The notes beneath the pieces were generated by a model, which saw only the letters and a list, made by a program, of their open reading frames with translations, was not told the origin of the DNA and made no database searches. Of a stretch of DNA of 64,000 bases, positions 17,776 through 26,224 are shown piece after piece. Position numbers and translations under genes: made by a program. Source of the stretch: CAYWMY01 sp046352935 (GTDB lineage Bacteria; Pseudomonadota; Gammaproteobacteria; Steroidobacterales; Steroidobacteraceae); the NCBI GenBank assembly GCA_046352935.1, contig JAXMGR010000017.1:1-64000 (forward strand), given 5' to 3'. How positions within the stretch are numbered: position 1 is the first letter of the stretch; each line of letters begins with the position of its first letter.

Positions 17776-18474
17776 TCACCACGCGTGGTCCTCACCGGTC
17801 CACTTGAGGAACCTGCCGCTGTCGGCCATCGTCAGGCGCTTGATCAGCGGGATGTTCACCGCGGCCGCCTCGGGCGGATCGATGTCGGCCACCGGACCTG
17901 CCATCTCGGTTCGGATCCAGCCAGGATGCAGCAGCACCATGATCACCTCGCGCCCGGCCATCTCGCGCGCGAGCGCTGTGATCAGCCGGTTCAGGCCCGC
18001 CTTCGCGGAGGCGTAGGCGTAGCCGATGATCTTCTGGTAGGAGTGCGCCGAAACCTGGCTCGTGATCGTCACGATCTTGCGCTGATCGGAAGCGAGCACG
18101 TTCTTCATGAAGGTCTGCAGCACGCGGAACGGCCCCATCATGATGACGTTCACTTCGTAGGCCCAGTTGTCGTAGTCCATGTTCTCGAACACCTGCGTGG
18201 CGAGCCCGCCCCACACGCCGGCGTTGTTGATCAGGATGTCGATCGGTGTGTCCCCGATCTCGGCGGCACAGGCCTGTACCGAGGCCATGTCGCCGATGTC
18301 CATGCGGTGAACCGTGAGACGGCCAGCGGAGGCTGCGGCGACTGCATTCAGTTTCACCGCTGTCTCCGGATTGCGGCAGGTCGCGAATACGCGGTCGCCC
18401 GCCTCGGCGAACTGCCGGGCGAGTTCGTAGCCGAAGCCACGCGATGAACCCGTGATCAGCACGGTGGCCATCAT
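17776..18474 (-). CDS. SDR family oxidoreductase
   Basis: A 232-residue classical short-chain dehydrogenase/reductase. The Rossmann motif TGSSRGFG is near residue 8, NNAGVWGG is in the expected place, and the catalytic Ser and YASAK (Y-x3-K) are present. It oxidises or reduces an alcohol/ketone with NAD(P). Two adjacent Met codons (18474, 18471) could both start it. It lies 19 bp after another SDR gene and is probably co-transcribed with it. The substrate is unknown; a role in the alcohol-to-ketone step of the island is plausible. Confidence 0.88.
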   Translation of the reverse strand: MMATVLITGSSRGFGYELARQFAEAGDRVFATCRNPETAVKLNAVAAASAGRLTVHRMDIGDMASVQACAAEIGDTPIDILINNAGVWGGLATQVFENMDYDNWAYEVNVIMMGPFRVLQTFMKNVLASDQRKIVTITSQVSAHSYQKIIGYAYASAKAGLNRLITALAREMAGREVIMVLLHPGWIRTEMAGPVADIDPPEAAAVNIPLIKRLTMADSGRFLKWTGEDHAW

Positions 18475-18493
18475 TGCAGTCAGTCGTCGAGCA

Positions 18494-19252
18494 TCAATGC
18501 GCCAGCCAGCCGCCGTCGACGGCGACCGATGCGCCGTGCATGTAAGGCGCCAGGTCCGAAGCCATGAACACGATGGTCGGAGCCAGTTCCTCGGGTGTCA
18601 TGACGCGGGCGGCAGGGATCCGCGCCATGATGGTGGCGACCTCCGGAGCCTTCGGATCGAACCCTGCCATCATCGGTGTCAGCACGATGCCGGGCGCGAC
18701 CGCGTTGACACGGATGTTGTCCGCCGCGTAGTCGACCGCCGCGGCCCGCGTGTAGCCCATGATCGCGTGCTTGCAGGCGGTGTAGTGCGCGGAGTAGCCG
18801 AGTGCGATGTGACTCTGCACGGAAGCATTGTTGACGATGGAGCCACCGCCGCCCTGCTTCAGCATCTGTCGGATCTCGAATTTCAGGCACAGGAACGTGC
18901 TGCGCACGTTCGTGTCGAAATTGCGCTCGTAGTCCGCTTCCGAGAGATCGGCCAGCTTCGGCGTGCCCTCGCCGATGCCGGCATTGTTGAACGCGACGTC
19001 GAGACGGCCATGGAGTTCCACCGTCCTCGCGACGAGGTTCTCCACGTCCGCGCTCTTCGAGACGTCGGCGCGCATGAACGTGCCCTCACCACCCGCGTCC
19101 CGGATCATGCGCACCGTTTCCTGGCCGGCGTCCTCCCGACGTCCGCACAGCACGACCTTCGCACCGGCCTTCGCGAACGCCACCGCGACCGCCTGGCCGA
19201 TACCGCTCGTGCCACCGGTCACGATGCTCACCTTGCCCTCGAGCATTCCCAT
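18494..19252 (-). CDS. SDR family oxidoreductase
   Basis: A 252-residue classical SDR with TGGTSGIG for cofactor binding, NNAGIGEG, a catalytic Ser (NNASVQS) and YTACK as Y-x3-K. The C-terminus (ASVAVDGGWLAH) is typical of the family. The start at 19252 was chosen because the conserved N-terminus begins there; a further ATG two codons downstream is possible, and the longer open frame has no family similarity. It reads divergently from the XRE regulator at 19502, with a candidate operator in between. Confidence 0.88.
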   Translation of the reverse strand: MGMLEGKVSIVTGGTSGIGQAVAVAFAKAGAKVVLCGRREDAGQETVRMIRDAGGEGTFMRADVSKSADVENLVARTVELHGRLDVAFNNAGIGEGTPKLADLSEADYERNFDTNVRSTFLCLKFEIRQMLKQGGGGSIVNNASVQSHIALGYSAHYTACKHAIMGYTRAAAVDYAADNIRVNAVAPGIVLTPMMAGFDPKAPEVATIMARIPAARVMTPEELAPTIVFMASDLAPYMHGASVAVDGGWLAH

Positions 19253-19410
19253 GTGGAGCCCCCCAAAGGCCTCCCCGATCGGCTGCGGCAAGCGCGGTGC
19301 TGGCCCGGAATCCACACGTGCCCTGCAGCAGGTTCGAATGGCTGTTGTTTTCAGCTTGTCACGAGGGGCAGAGACACCGTGAGAGCGTCCCCGGGGCGTC
19401 GGAAAAAAAG

Positions 19411-19429
19411 TTTTGCGGAATTGGCAAAA
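19411..19429. promoter_or_regulatory. Perfect inverted repeat TTTTGC-N7-GCAAAA, candidate operator
   Basis: The sequence TTTTGCGGAATTGGCAAAA sits between the divergent SDR operon (start 19252) and the XRE regulator (start 19502), about 73 bp before the regulator. Both 6-bp arms are perfect. It lies in a local AT-rich patch and overlaps possible promoter hexamers for the regulator (TTGCGG, 17 bp, TACTTT). Autoregulation and control of the SDR/receptor genes by the adjacent XRE protein is the inferred role. Confidence 0.45.
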
Positions 19430-19501
19430 GCAGCCTACTTTCGCAGCACTCGGTCTGCGTGATCGTCAGCTCGTCACCTGCCCTGCGGAAGCGCCGTCAA
19501 C

Positions 19502-20134
19502 ATGCCGTTCAAACCCGAGTTGCTGCGCGCCATGCGCCTCCAGCGAAAGCTGACGCTGAAGCAGGTCGCGGCACGCGTGGGCGTCGACCCTGCGCAGATT
19601 CTGCGCCTCGAGTCCGGTGAACGCCGCATGACCATCGACATGCTGGCCGCGTATTGCGCGGCACTGCGCGTCAGCGCGACGGAACTGCTGCGCGGGGAGG
19701 TGCGGGTGCCGGTCATCGGCGTCGTCGACGCCCGATCCAACATTCTGCCGCTGCCCGACGGGACGACGGAGTGGACGCGCGTGCCCTATTTCGTGTCGCA
19801 GCCGACGCGGCTCGCGGCGGTGCGATGGGAAACCCGCGATCGCCTCGAACTGATGAACGGCTCGCACGAGTTCTTCTATGCCGACGTGGAAGGCATCGTC
19901 CCGCAGGCCTGGAACAGCCGCTGTGTCATCCGCCGCAGCGACGGCACACAACGCATCGGCTGGCTGTTGCGCAAGGGCGGACAGACCCACGTCAGCGACA
20001 ATCTCGGAAACGTCGAGTTCGACCTGCAGGTGATTCGAGCGAGCCCGGTACTGGTAATGCTGGCGCCGGAAATCCTGTCCGGCGGATCCGAGCGACTTCG
20101 CATCAGAACGGCTGAACCGCCGTTCAGGACTTGA
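19502..20134 (+). CDS. XRE-family transcriptional regulator with uncharacterised C-terminal domain (paralogue 1)
   Basis: A 210-residue protein with an N-terminal Cro/CI-type helix-turn-helix (about residues 6-60, including LKQVAARVGVDPAQILRLE). A C-terminal domain begins near VPVIGVVDARSNILPLP. That domain has no motif I can assign; it distantly recalls S24/CI-like C-termini, but no Ser-Lys protease pair is evident. A close paralogue is encoded tail-to-tail 80 bp away (20215-20856) and shares most of the C-terminal residues. It probably senses a pathway metabolite and controls the island, possibly through the inverted repeat upstream. Confidence 0.8.
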   Translation: MPFKPELLRAMRLQRKLTLKQVAARVGVDPAQILRLESGERRMTIDMLAAYCAALRVSATELLRGEVRVPVIGVVDARSNILPLPDGTTEWTRVPYFVSQPTRLAAVRWETRDRLELMNGSHEFFYADVEGIVPQAWNSRCVIRRSDGTQRIGWLLRKGGQTHVSDNLGNVEFDLQVIRASPVLVMLAPEILSGGSERLRIRTAEPPFRT

Positions 20135-20214
20135 ATGCCTCACGCGCGTTCGTCGAGCACGACGCACCCGGCCGACGAAGACCCAGGCCTGCCACTGCGT
20201 CAGGCCCCGTCGCC

Positions 20215-20856
20215 TCAGCAAGTCGTCGTGGCGGGGAACGCGCTCAGATTGATCATGCCGAGGATCGGACTCGCCCACTCGATCTGGACGTTGAACTCGA
20301 CCGGACCCACCACGTCATTGATGTGCGTCTGGCCATCCCGCCGGTACAACCAGCCTGTGCGCTGCGTACCGTCGCTGCGGCGGATCACGCTGCGGCGATT
20401 CCAGGCCGCCGGGGAGATGCCGACGACATCGGCATAGAAGACCATCAAGGAGCCGTTGAGCAGTTCGAATCGGTTCCGTGCATCCCAGCGCACGGCGGCG
20501 AGCCGGTGGGCGTCGCAGACGATCGGCGGCACCGCCGCCGTGACCGGCGACCCTGCAGGCAGCGGGAGGATGTTCGAGCGGAAGTCGACCACGCCGATGA
20601 CGGGCACGGTCACGAAGCCGGGGTCGAAGACCTGCAGTGGATCGAGCTCGAGGACCCTGCAGCAGGCCTCGAGCATATCCATCGTCATATGGCGCTTGCC
20701 CGTCTCGAGGCGCTGGATCTCCGCAGGACTCACACCGACCTGGTCAGCGACATCCTGCAGAGTCAGGTGCCGCCGCGATCGTGCCTCGCGCAGCAGGTTC
20801 AGATTGAGATTCGTCTCCGGAACATGCCGCGGTGACCCGGTTCCTCGTGGCGTCAT
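20215..20856 (-). CDS. XRE-family transcriptional regulator with uncharacterised C-terminal domain (paralogue 2)
   Basis: A 213-residue paralogue of the regulator at 19502-20134. The HTH lies at about residues 18-72 (LTLQDVADQVGVSPAEIQRLE region). The C-terminal domain repeats the same conserved blocks: VPVIGVVDFRSNILPLP, RLAAVRWDARNRFELLNGS, FYADVVGISPAAWN and VIRRSDGTQRTGWL. The HTH recognition regions differ, so the two may bind different sites while sensing similar ligands. It follows the SDR gene at 20910 by 53 bp on the same strand and may be co-transcribed with the FAH/SDR operon. Confidence 0.8.
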   Translation of the reverse strand: MTPRGTGSPRHVPETNLNLNLLREARSRRHLTLQDVADQVGVSPAEIQRLETGKRHMTMDMLEACCRVLELDPLQVFDPGFVTVPVIGVVDFRSNILPLPAGSPVTAAVPPIVCDAHRLAAVRWDARNRFELLNGSLMVFYADVVGISPAAWNRRSVIRRSDGTQRTGWLYRRDGQTHINDVVGPVEFNVQIEWASPILGMINLSAFPATTTC

Positions 20857-20909
20857 GGGCGCTCCTCAGCGCAGGGCAGCAGCGTACGCGGATGCCTCGA
20901 ACCCATGCA

Positions 20910-21722
20910 TCAGTCGCGCCCTTCCCACTCGCCCCGGTAACGCTCGAGATCCGCCTTCAGGGGATTGCGGCGCAGGGTCAGGCCGCCATTCACCTGCAGC
21001 ACGTCGCCGGTCATGAAGCACTCGTCGCTGGCGAGCCAGACGGCGCCGGCGGCGATGTCCTCACAGGTGCCATAGCGCCCCATCGGCGTCGCATCGGCGA
21101 AGCAGGCCTTCATCCACTCCGGAATGTCGCCGCCGAAACAGGCGTGGTGCATCGGCGTGTCCGTATGTCCGGCGGCGATGCTGTTCACCCGAATACCCTG
21201 GCGGCCATACTGGTTGGCGACCGCCCGCACCACCTGATCGATGCCCGCCTTGGTGCCCATGTAGGCCTCGAAGCCACCGTCGACTGTGGTCGAGTGCTGC
21301 GCAACGCCCGAGCTGATCTGGATGATGGAGCCGCCACCACTCTGCATCGCTGCGACCATCGCCTGCAGGAACCAGAAGGCGCCCTTGAACTGCAGCGCCA
21401 CGAGGGTCTCCATGTCCTTCTCGCCGAACTCGAGAAACGGCGCACCGAGAGCAAGGCCCGTGGAATTCACAGCGACGTTCAGCCCCCCCATGTTCTCCCG
21501 GGCAAACCGGCTCAGCGCGTACAGGTCATCACGCCGTGTGATGTCGCAGGCCGTGCTGTGCGCGCCGATCTCGGCGGCGAATCGTGCCGACGCCGCGGCG
21601 TTGCGGCTCGCCACGACGACCTCCGCGCCTTCCGCGCGGAAGCGTCGTGCGATCGCCTGTCCCATGTTGCCCGGGAGCGAGGCCCCGACGACGACCGCGC
21701 ACTTACCCGCTAGACGACCCAT
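20910..21722 (-). CDS. SDR family oxidoreductase
   Basis: A 270-residue SDR. The cofactor loop is the variant GASLPGNMGQAIA, followed by a catalytic Ser (IQISSG) and YMGTK. The ATG at 21722 directly follows GGGGAGGAG; earlier codons lack family similarity. The C-terminal block (DVLQVNGGLTLRR) is typical. It is the third SDR of the island, downstream of the two FAH-fold genes on the same strand (147-bp gap). A dehydrogenase or enoyl-reductase-like role is possible; the substrate is unknown. Confidence 0.85.
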   Translation of the reverse strand: MGRLAGKCAVVVGASLPGNMGQAIARRFRAEGAEVVVASRNAAASARFAAEIGAHSTACDITRRDDLYALSRFARENMGGLNVAVNSTGLALGAPFLEFGEKDMETLVALQFKGAFWFLQAMVAAMQSGGGSIIQISSGVAQHSTTVDGGFEAYMGTKAGIDQVVRAVANQYGRQGIRVNSIAAGHTDTPMHHACFGGDIPEWMKACFADATPMGRYGTCEDIAAGAVWLASDECFMTGDVLQVNGGLTLRRNPLKADLERYRGEWEGRD

Positions 21723-21868
21723 CTCCTCCCCATCGCGCACGATGGCGCTTCGAGTGTCCGGTTCTTTACGCGCGTCGAGCCGTCGGGAGCAGTCTTCACG
21801 CACCGGCGACGCGATGGCGGGCGGTGTTCCGGCGCCGTCCCGTCCATCACGCAAACGACACCGCGGCC

Positions 21869-22756
21869 TCAGTAGGTGGCGACAGGGTTCTCGATCTCGC
21901 CGATCTCGGCGATCCCGCTGCGGATCACGTCACCGTCCTGCAGCCACCGCTCGGGCACTTCGGCGTGCCCGACACCTTCGGCCGTCCCGGTCAGCAAGAC
22001 ATCGCCGGGTTCGAGACACATGCCGAAACTGATCTCCGAGATGACCTCCGCCGTGCGCAGGAGTCCGGATTCTGCCCCGCCCGACAGTGCCATCCGGTCG
22101 TTGAGCCAGAATCGGCAGGTCAACGTGCTCACGTCGACCTCATCGGCAGTCGCGATGACAGGCCCCCACGGGAAGAACGTGTCGAGTGAGACCGCTTTGT
22201 CCCACTGGCCGTGCTTGCGCTTCAGGTCGTAGCCGTTGACGTTGGTGGCCACTGCATAGCCGAAGACCTGTTTCAGGGCATCGGCCGGCGACACGTAGGA
22301 GGTGCGCGCGCCGATGACGACGGCCAGGTGCGGCTCGGCGTGTACCTGCGAGGTCAGCCGGCGCGGCCACGACACCGGCTGCCCGGGATCCAGAACGGCC
22401 GACGGGGCCTTGGTGTGATAGCGCAGCAACGGCCGGCCGCCTCGGGTGCGTTGCGCGACGAACTCATCGCGCGTGTTACCCCCGGCGATGATGATGTTCT
22501 GGCGTGGACGGTAAGGAGCGTGCAGCCTCACCTGGTCGATGGCATAGGACCACGCCTTGCCGCTGACACCCGCCTGCGCGGCCGCAATTGCGCGCAGCGC
22601 GGCCAGATGCTCCGTCCGGGCGAGCGACAGCAGATCCTGGACCTGCGGCACCCCGACACCCGCCGCAGCACCCGCAGCCTGCAGATCGCAGACCGAGCCC
22701 CCCGAGAGAAAACCGATCCGCCGCTCATCGCCTCGGCTGTAGGTGACTAGCTTCAC
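21869..22756 (-). CDS. FAH-fold protein with altered metal-binding residues
   Basis: A 295-residue fumarylacetoacetase (FAH) superfamily protein. The fold is evident from IIIAGGNTRDE, HLAVVIG, the GYAVATNVNGYDL region, FFPWGPVIAT and the C-terminal PGDVLLTGTAEGVG. Canonical members bind a divalent metal with Glu-x-Glu and an Asp of the ANDVSARD motif. Here those positions read Glu141-Pro-His143 and Asn172, so metal binding is probably changed or lost. Family enzymes hydrolyse or hydrate beta-diketone and ring-cleavage products. It sits 40 bp after a canonical FAH paralogue and may act with it. Confidence 0.82.
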   Translation of the reverse strand: MKLVTYSRGDERRIGFLSGGSVCDLQAAGAAAGVGVPQVQDLLSLARTEHLAALRAIAAAQAGVSGKAWSYAIDQVRLHAPYRPRQNIIIAGGNTRDEFVAQRTRGGRPLLRYHTKAPSAVLDPGQPVSWPRRLTSQVHAEPHLAVVIGARTSYVSPADALKQVFGYAVATNVNGYDLKRKHGQWDKAVSLDTFFPWGPVIATADEVDVSTLTCRFWLNDRMALSGGAESGLLRTAEVISEISFGMCLEPGDVLLTGTAEGVGHAEVPERWLQDGDVIRSGIAEIGEIENPVATY

Positions 22757-22795
22757 TGGAAAAGACTCCCGATCGAGCCGGTGGCCGTCCGGCTG

Positions 22796-23737
22796 TCAGC
22801 CCACACCGGCCATCTTGATCGTATTGCGGAGCATGCCGATCCGTGAGATCTCCGCCTCCAGAACGTCGCCGTGCTGCAGCCAGGCCTGCGGGAGCTGCTC
22901 GAAGCCCACACCGGGTACGGTCCCGCAGATGATCATCTCGCCGGGCTCGACAGTCATCCCTTCGGACAATACGGCGATCAGCTTGTCGATCTTGTAGATC
23001 ATGTCTCCGGCGGGCCAGTCCTGCTTGAGTTCGCCGTTCAGCCACTGGCGCATGCGCAGCCGGTTCGGGTCGCCGGTCTCGCGCGGCGTCGCGATGACGG
23101 GACCGATCGGGCAGAAACCGTCGAGACTCTTGCCTCGATGGTACTGCTGATGCCCGAGCTGCAGTTCACGCGCCGACATGTCGTTCGCGATCGTGTAACC
23201 GAAGACCCAGTCGTAGGCATCGGCAACCGCGATGTCCTTGCCGTACTTCCCGATGACGACGGTCAGCTCGAGTTCGAAGTCGACGGTCCGGGTCACGCGC
23301 TTGTCGTAGATGATGTCCGCGTCGTGACCGATGATCGCGTTGACCGACTTCGTGAAGAACTCCACATGGGGCGGGGCCACGGCGGGTCTGGGAATCCGCG
23401 CGAACCCGTTCGCCAGATGCTGGAAATAATTGGCACCCACGACCCAGGGATTCTTGCGCGGCCGGATCGGCGGCAGGAATTGCACCGCGTTCCGTGGCCA
23501 CCACCAGTTGTTCGAGCCATCGGCCGGCAGGTCGCGGTCCCGCAAGCCGTCATAGAACGACTCGAGTTCCGCCCAGGTGCCAGGTCCGGCCTCGATGATC
23601 CCGAGCAGCGTGGCAGGCAAACCGGCGAGCTGCGGGCGCCCCAGATGCCGAGCTCCCCGGTGCAGCGCAATGACGCAGTCGCCCGCGACCATCGCTACCA
23701 TGTCCTCGCCGGCGACACGTACGGTTGCGATATACAC
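22796..23737 (-). CDS. FAH-fold hydrolase/hydratase, canonical metal site
   Basis: A 313-residue FAH-superfamily enzyme. The metal ligands are intact: Glu155 and Glu157 in DFELELTVVIG and Asp186 in ANDMSARE. FCPIGPVIATP and CGTVPGVG also fit the family. The start is a GTG at 23737 preceded by a GGAGGGGGGAGC-like site; an in-frame ATG 87 bp upstream (23824) has no ribosome site and would add residues without family similarity. It opens the FAH-FAH-SDR unit. The likely reaction is C-C hydrolysis or hydration of an acyl-pyruvate or diketone intermediate. Confidence 0.85.
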   Translation of the reverse strand: MYIATVRVAGEDMVAMVAGDCVIALHRGARHLGRPQLAGLPATLLGIIEAGPGTWAELESFYDGLRDRDLPADGSNNWWWPRNAVQFLPPIRPRKNPWVVGANYFQHLANGFARIPRPAVAPPHVEFFTKSVNAIIGHDADIIYDKRVTRTVDFELELTVVIGKYGKDIAVADAYDWVFGYTIANDMSARELQLGHQQYHRGKSLDGFCPIGPVIATPRETGDPNRLRMRQWLNGELKQDWPAGDMIYKIDKLIAVLSEGMTVEPGEMIICGTVPGVGFEQLPQAWLQHGDVLEAEISRIGMLRNTIKMAGVG

Positions 23738-24092
23738 TCGTGCTCCCCCCTCCGCAGCAACGAGCGATGCCGGATGGAACACCCGGCCCGCATCGCCACA
23801 TTCAATAACATTCTTAAACGTCATTCAAGTCAGCCCGCGACCCGGCGACTCCACGCCAGCACAAGATCCGTTTCCCGCCGGACCGGACAGTTCCATCCGC
23901 ATGCACGCGACTTCACTGCTCCCCCGGCGAGCCCTGGGCCGTACCGTCTTCGGTGGAACGACGATCCCGCTGGCGGCGTCGCTGTGGGTGCAGCAACGCT
24001 GTTGCAACGACTCGCGGTTCCGCTAACATGGTTTTCGAACAATCGCCAAGCAGCGATGCCGCCACTGCGGAGCCATCGCGGAGCCGCAGCAA
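23738..24092. other. Divergent intergenic regulatory region between FAH and GMC units
   Basis: About 355 bp without a convincing gene. It holds an AT-rich patch (about 23,799-23,828) unlike the surrounding GC-rich DNA. Read on the minus strand, the patch gives a weak TTGAAT, 17 bp, TTGAAT promoter for the FAH unit. A GCAAC-GCT-GTTGC inverted repeat lies near 23,994-24,006, just before the candidate plus-strand promoter. Short open frames here carry no protein similarity I can see. Confidence 0.4.
24002..24029 (+). promoter_or_regulatory. Candidate sigma-70 promoter of the GMC/ETF series
   Basis: TTGCAA and TAACAT are separated by 16 bp, each matching the consensus at four of six positions. 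The site lies about 65 bp before the TTG start of the GMC gene and next to a short inverted repeat. The match is weak and rests on pattern only. Confidence 0.3.
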
Positions 24093-25721
24093 TTGGGCCA
24101 GACCCACGCGAGAGCCGACATCCTGGTCGTCGGTGCCGGAGCCTCCGGCGCCGTCGTCGCACGACACCTCGCTGAGCACGGAGTCAGCGTCGTCGTGCTC
24201 GAGCAGGGCGGCTGGGCCAGCCAGGGGGATTTCCCCGGTACGCGCCCCGAATACGAGCTCATGACGGCACAGCGCTGGAGCGGCGACCCCAACACGCGGG
24301 GGGACCCCGCGGACTATCCGGTGGATCAGTCCGAGTCCGATGGCCCGCCCGTTTACATGTACAACGGTGTCGGCGGTGGCACGATCCTGTTCGCCGCCGT
24401 GTGGGCACGGGCGACACCGGCCAACTTCCGCCTGCGGACGCTCGACGGGGTCGCCGACGACTGGCCGCTGAGTTACCGGGAGCTGCAGCCTCACTACGAG
24501 GCGACGGACCTCGAGTTCGGCGCATCCGGCCTCGGCGGCAATCCGGCGTATCCGCCGGGCGCCGCGCCCCCGCTGCCACCGCTGCCCATCGCTGCGACAG
24601 GCCGGAAGCTCGCGGAAGGCATGAACCGGCTCAGCTGGCACTGGTGGCCCGGCTGCAATGCCATCGCGTCGCGCGTGCACGGCGCGCAGGCCGCCTGCCT
24701 GCGCTATGGAACCTGCGTGACCGGCTGCCCCGCGGGCGCCAAAGGCTCCACCGATGTCACACACTGGCCCGCCGCAATCCGCAGCGGTGCGCGACTCGTG
24801 ACGGGGGCGCGTGTGAAGGAGATCACGCTCGATGCGCGTGGTCGCGCGAGCGGCGCGGTCTACGTCGATCGCGACGGCAGGGAACAGTTCCAGCCGGCGG
24901 GACTCGTCGTCATGGCAGCCAACGGCATAGGCACGGCGCGCATCCTGTTGCTGTCGCAGTCGGGGCGCTTCCCCCACGGCCTCGCCAACAGCTCGGGCCT
25001 GGTGGGCCGACGACTCATGCTGCATCCCTGCGCGTCCGTCGCCGGAATCTACGACGATGCGTTCGACGAACACGGACCTTCCGGTCAGAAGATCTCGTCG
25101 ATGCAGTTCTACGAATCCGATCCGTCCCGGGGTTTCGTCGGCAGCGGCTACTGGACGATGTACGACGGGATCGGTCCGCATCTGCACCTGCTCCGCCGCA
25201 CGCTGGGCGAGGACATCGGCCGGGAGCCGTTCTGGGGGTCTCCGTTCCCGGCGGCAATGCGGGAAGTCGCGCACCACACGCTCGCGTGGGGCATCGTGGG
25301 CGAGGACCTGCCGGAGGAGCACAACCGCGTCACGCTCGATCCCTCCAGGAAGGATGGCGACGGCCTGCCCGCTGCGCGGATCACCTATCGCATGGCGGAG
25401 AACACACGCAGGCTCATCGACTTCCACTGCCGGCGCGCCACAGAGGCCCTCGACGCGGCCGGAGCAAAACGCAGCTTCGTGTTCACCCGCAACATCGGGG
25501 CCGGTCATCTTCTCGGCACCGCATGCATGGGCGACGATCCCGCAACCTCCGTGGTCGACCGCTGGTGTCGCTCGCACGACGTCCCCAACCTGTTCATCGT
25601 CGACGGCAGCGTGTTCGTGACGGGTACGGGCGTCAATCCGACGTCCACGATCGTCGCGATCGCACGACGCGCGGCGGCTCATATCGTCGCGACGGCACGC
25701 GGGCGGGAGGTTTCGTCATGA
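24093..25721 (+). CDS. GMC-family FAD-dependent oxidoreductase with Cys triad
   Basis: A 542-residue GMC oxidoreductase that oxidises an alcohol using FAD. The FAD loop is VVGAGASGAVVARHL (12-26), with NGVGGGT near 91, a catalytic His in GHLLGTACMG, and GVNPTSTIVAIARRA at the C-terminus. Cys202, Cys208 and Cys212 (CLRYGTCVTGC, C-x5-C-x3-C) lie where Cys-rich segments occur in membrane-linked sugar and FAD-glucose dehydrogenases, which hold a 3Fe-4S cluster. The start is a TTG at 24093; no in-frame ATG is closer to the conserved core. The next gene, a gluconate 2-dehydrogenase subunit 3 homologue, overlaps by ATGA and is its likely partner. Confidence 0.88.
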   Translation: MGQTHARADILVVGAGASGAVVARHLAEHGVSVVVLEQGGWASQGDFPGTRPEYELMTAQRWSGDPNTRGDPADYPVDQSESDGPPVYMYNGVGGGTILFAAVWARATPANFRLRTLDGVADDWPLSYRELQPHYEATDLEFGASGLGGNPAYPPGAAPPLPPLPIAATGRKLAEGMNRLSWHWWPGCNAIASRVHGAQAACLRYGTCVTGCPAGAKGSTDVTHWPAAIRSGARLVTGARVKEITLDARGRASGAVYVDRDGREQFQPAGLVVMAANGIGTARILLLSQSGRFPHGLANSSGLVGRRLMLHPCASVAGIYDDAFDEHGPSGQKISSMQFYESDPSRGFVGSGYWTMYDGIGPHLHLLRRTLGEDIGREPFWGSPFPAAMREVAHHTLAWGIVGEDLPEEHNRVTLDPSRKDGDGLPAARITYRMAENTRRLIDFHCRRATEALDAAGAKRSFVFTRNIGAGHLLGTACMGDDPATSVVDRWCRSHDVPNLFIVDGSVFVTGTGVNPTSTIVAIARRAAAHIVATARGREVSS

Positions 25722-26164
25722 TCGCTTCCCCCGCACGAGCACCGCTCGACGAGACCCAGCGCACCCGCCTCGCCGCACTCGCGGACACGCTGATGCCGGC
25801 GGGCGAAGGACTCCCTGTTCCCAGTGAAATCGGCGTGCACCAGGACTGGATCGACCGTGCGCTGGAGGCGGTGCCGATGATGGAGCGCATCGTGCGCGCG
25901 GTGCTCGACACGCCCGGCGAACCGGCGCGGGTACTCGATGAGCTGCGCCAGCAGGAGCCCGGGTCGTTCGATGCCTTCGCGTTCCTGGTGTCCGGTGCCT
26001 ACTTCATGCATCCGCGCGTACGTCAGGCGCTCGGCTATCAGGGCCCCGCCGTCGAAGCCAACCCGCCGCTCGACGGCGAGGCCGAGTTCTATCTCGGGGA
26101 CGGACTGCTCGACCCGGTCCTGGCACGCGGCCGCATCTACCGGACCGTCCCCGGGGAACCCTGA
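25718..26164 (+). CDS. Gluconate 2-dehydrogenase subunit 3-like small subunit
   Basis: A 148-residue protein resembling the small subunit (gluconate_2-dh3) of GMC-type dehydrogenases. It has LADTLMPAGEG near the N-terminus and a GPAVEANPPLD region near the end. The start is fixed by an ATGA overlap with the GMC stop and a GGGAGG site. Family members usually carry a twin-arginine signal that exports the heterodimer. None is visible here, so this pair may work in the cytoplasm. It probably stabilises or matures the GMC catalytic subunit. Confidence 0.75.
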   Translation: MIASPARAPLDETQRTRLAALADTLMPAGEGLPVPSEIGVHQDWIDRALEAVPMMERIVRAVLDTPGEPARVLDELRQQEPGSFDAFAFLVSGAYFMHPRVRQALGYQGPAVEANPPLDGEAEFYLGDGLLDPVLARGRIYRTVPGEP

Positions 26165-26224
26165 GCCGGTGCAGCGCACCGACATCCGGCAGGCCCGTCA
26201 CCAACCGGAGCCCGAGACCGTCTG

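Noticed and set aside
23738..23824. Upstream ATG extension of the canonical FAH gene
   Set aside because: No ribosome site precedes the ATG, the added residues lack family similarity, and a GTG with a strong purine-rich site lies at 23737.
23953..24264. Open frame overlapping the start of the GMC gene, containing ATG at 24028
   Set aside because: It is out of frame with the conserved FAD-binding motif and translates to a basic low-complexity peptide.
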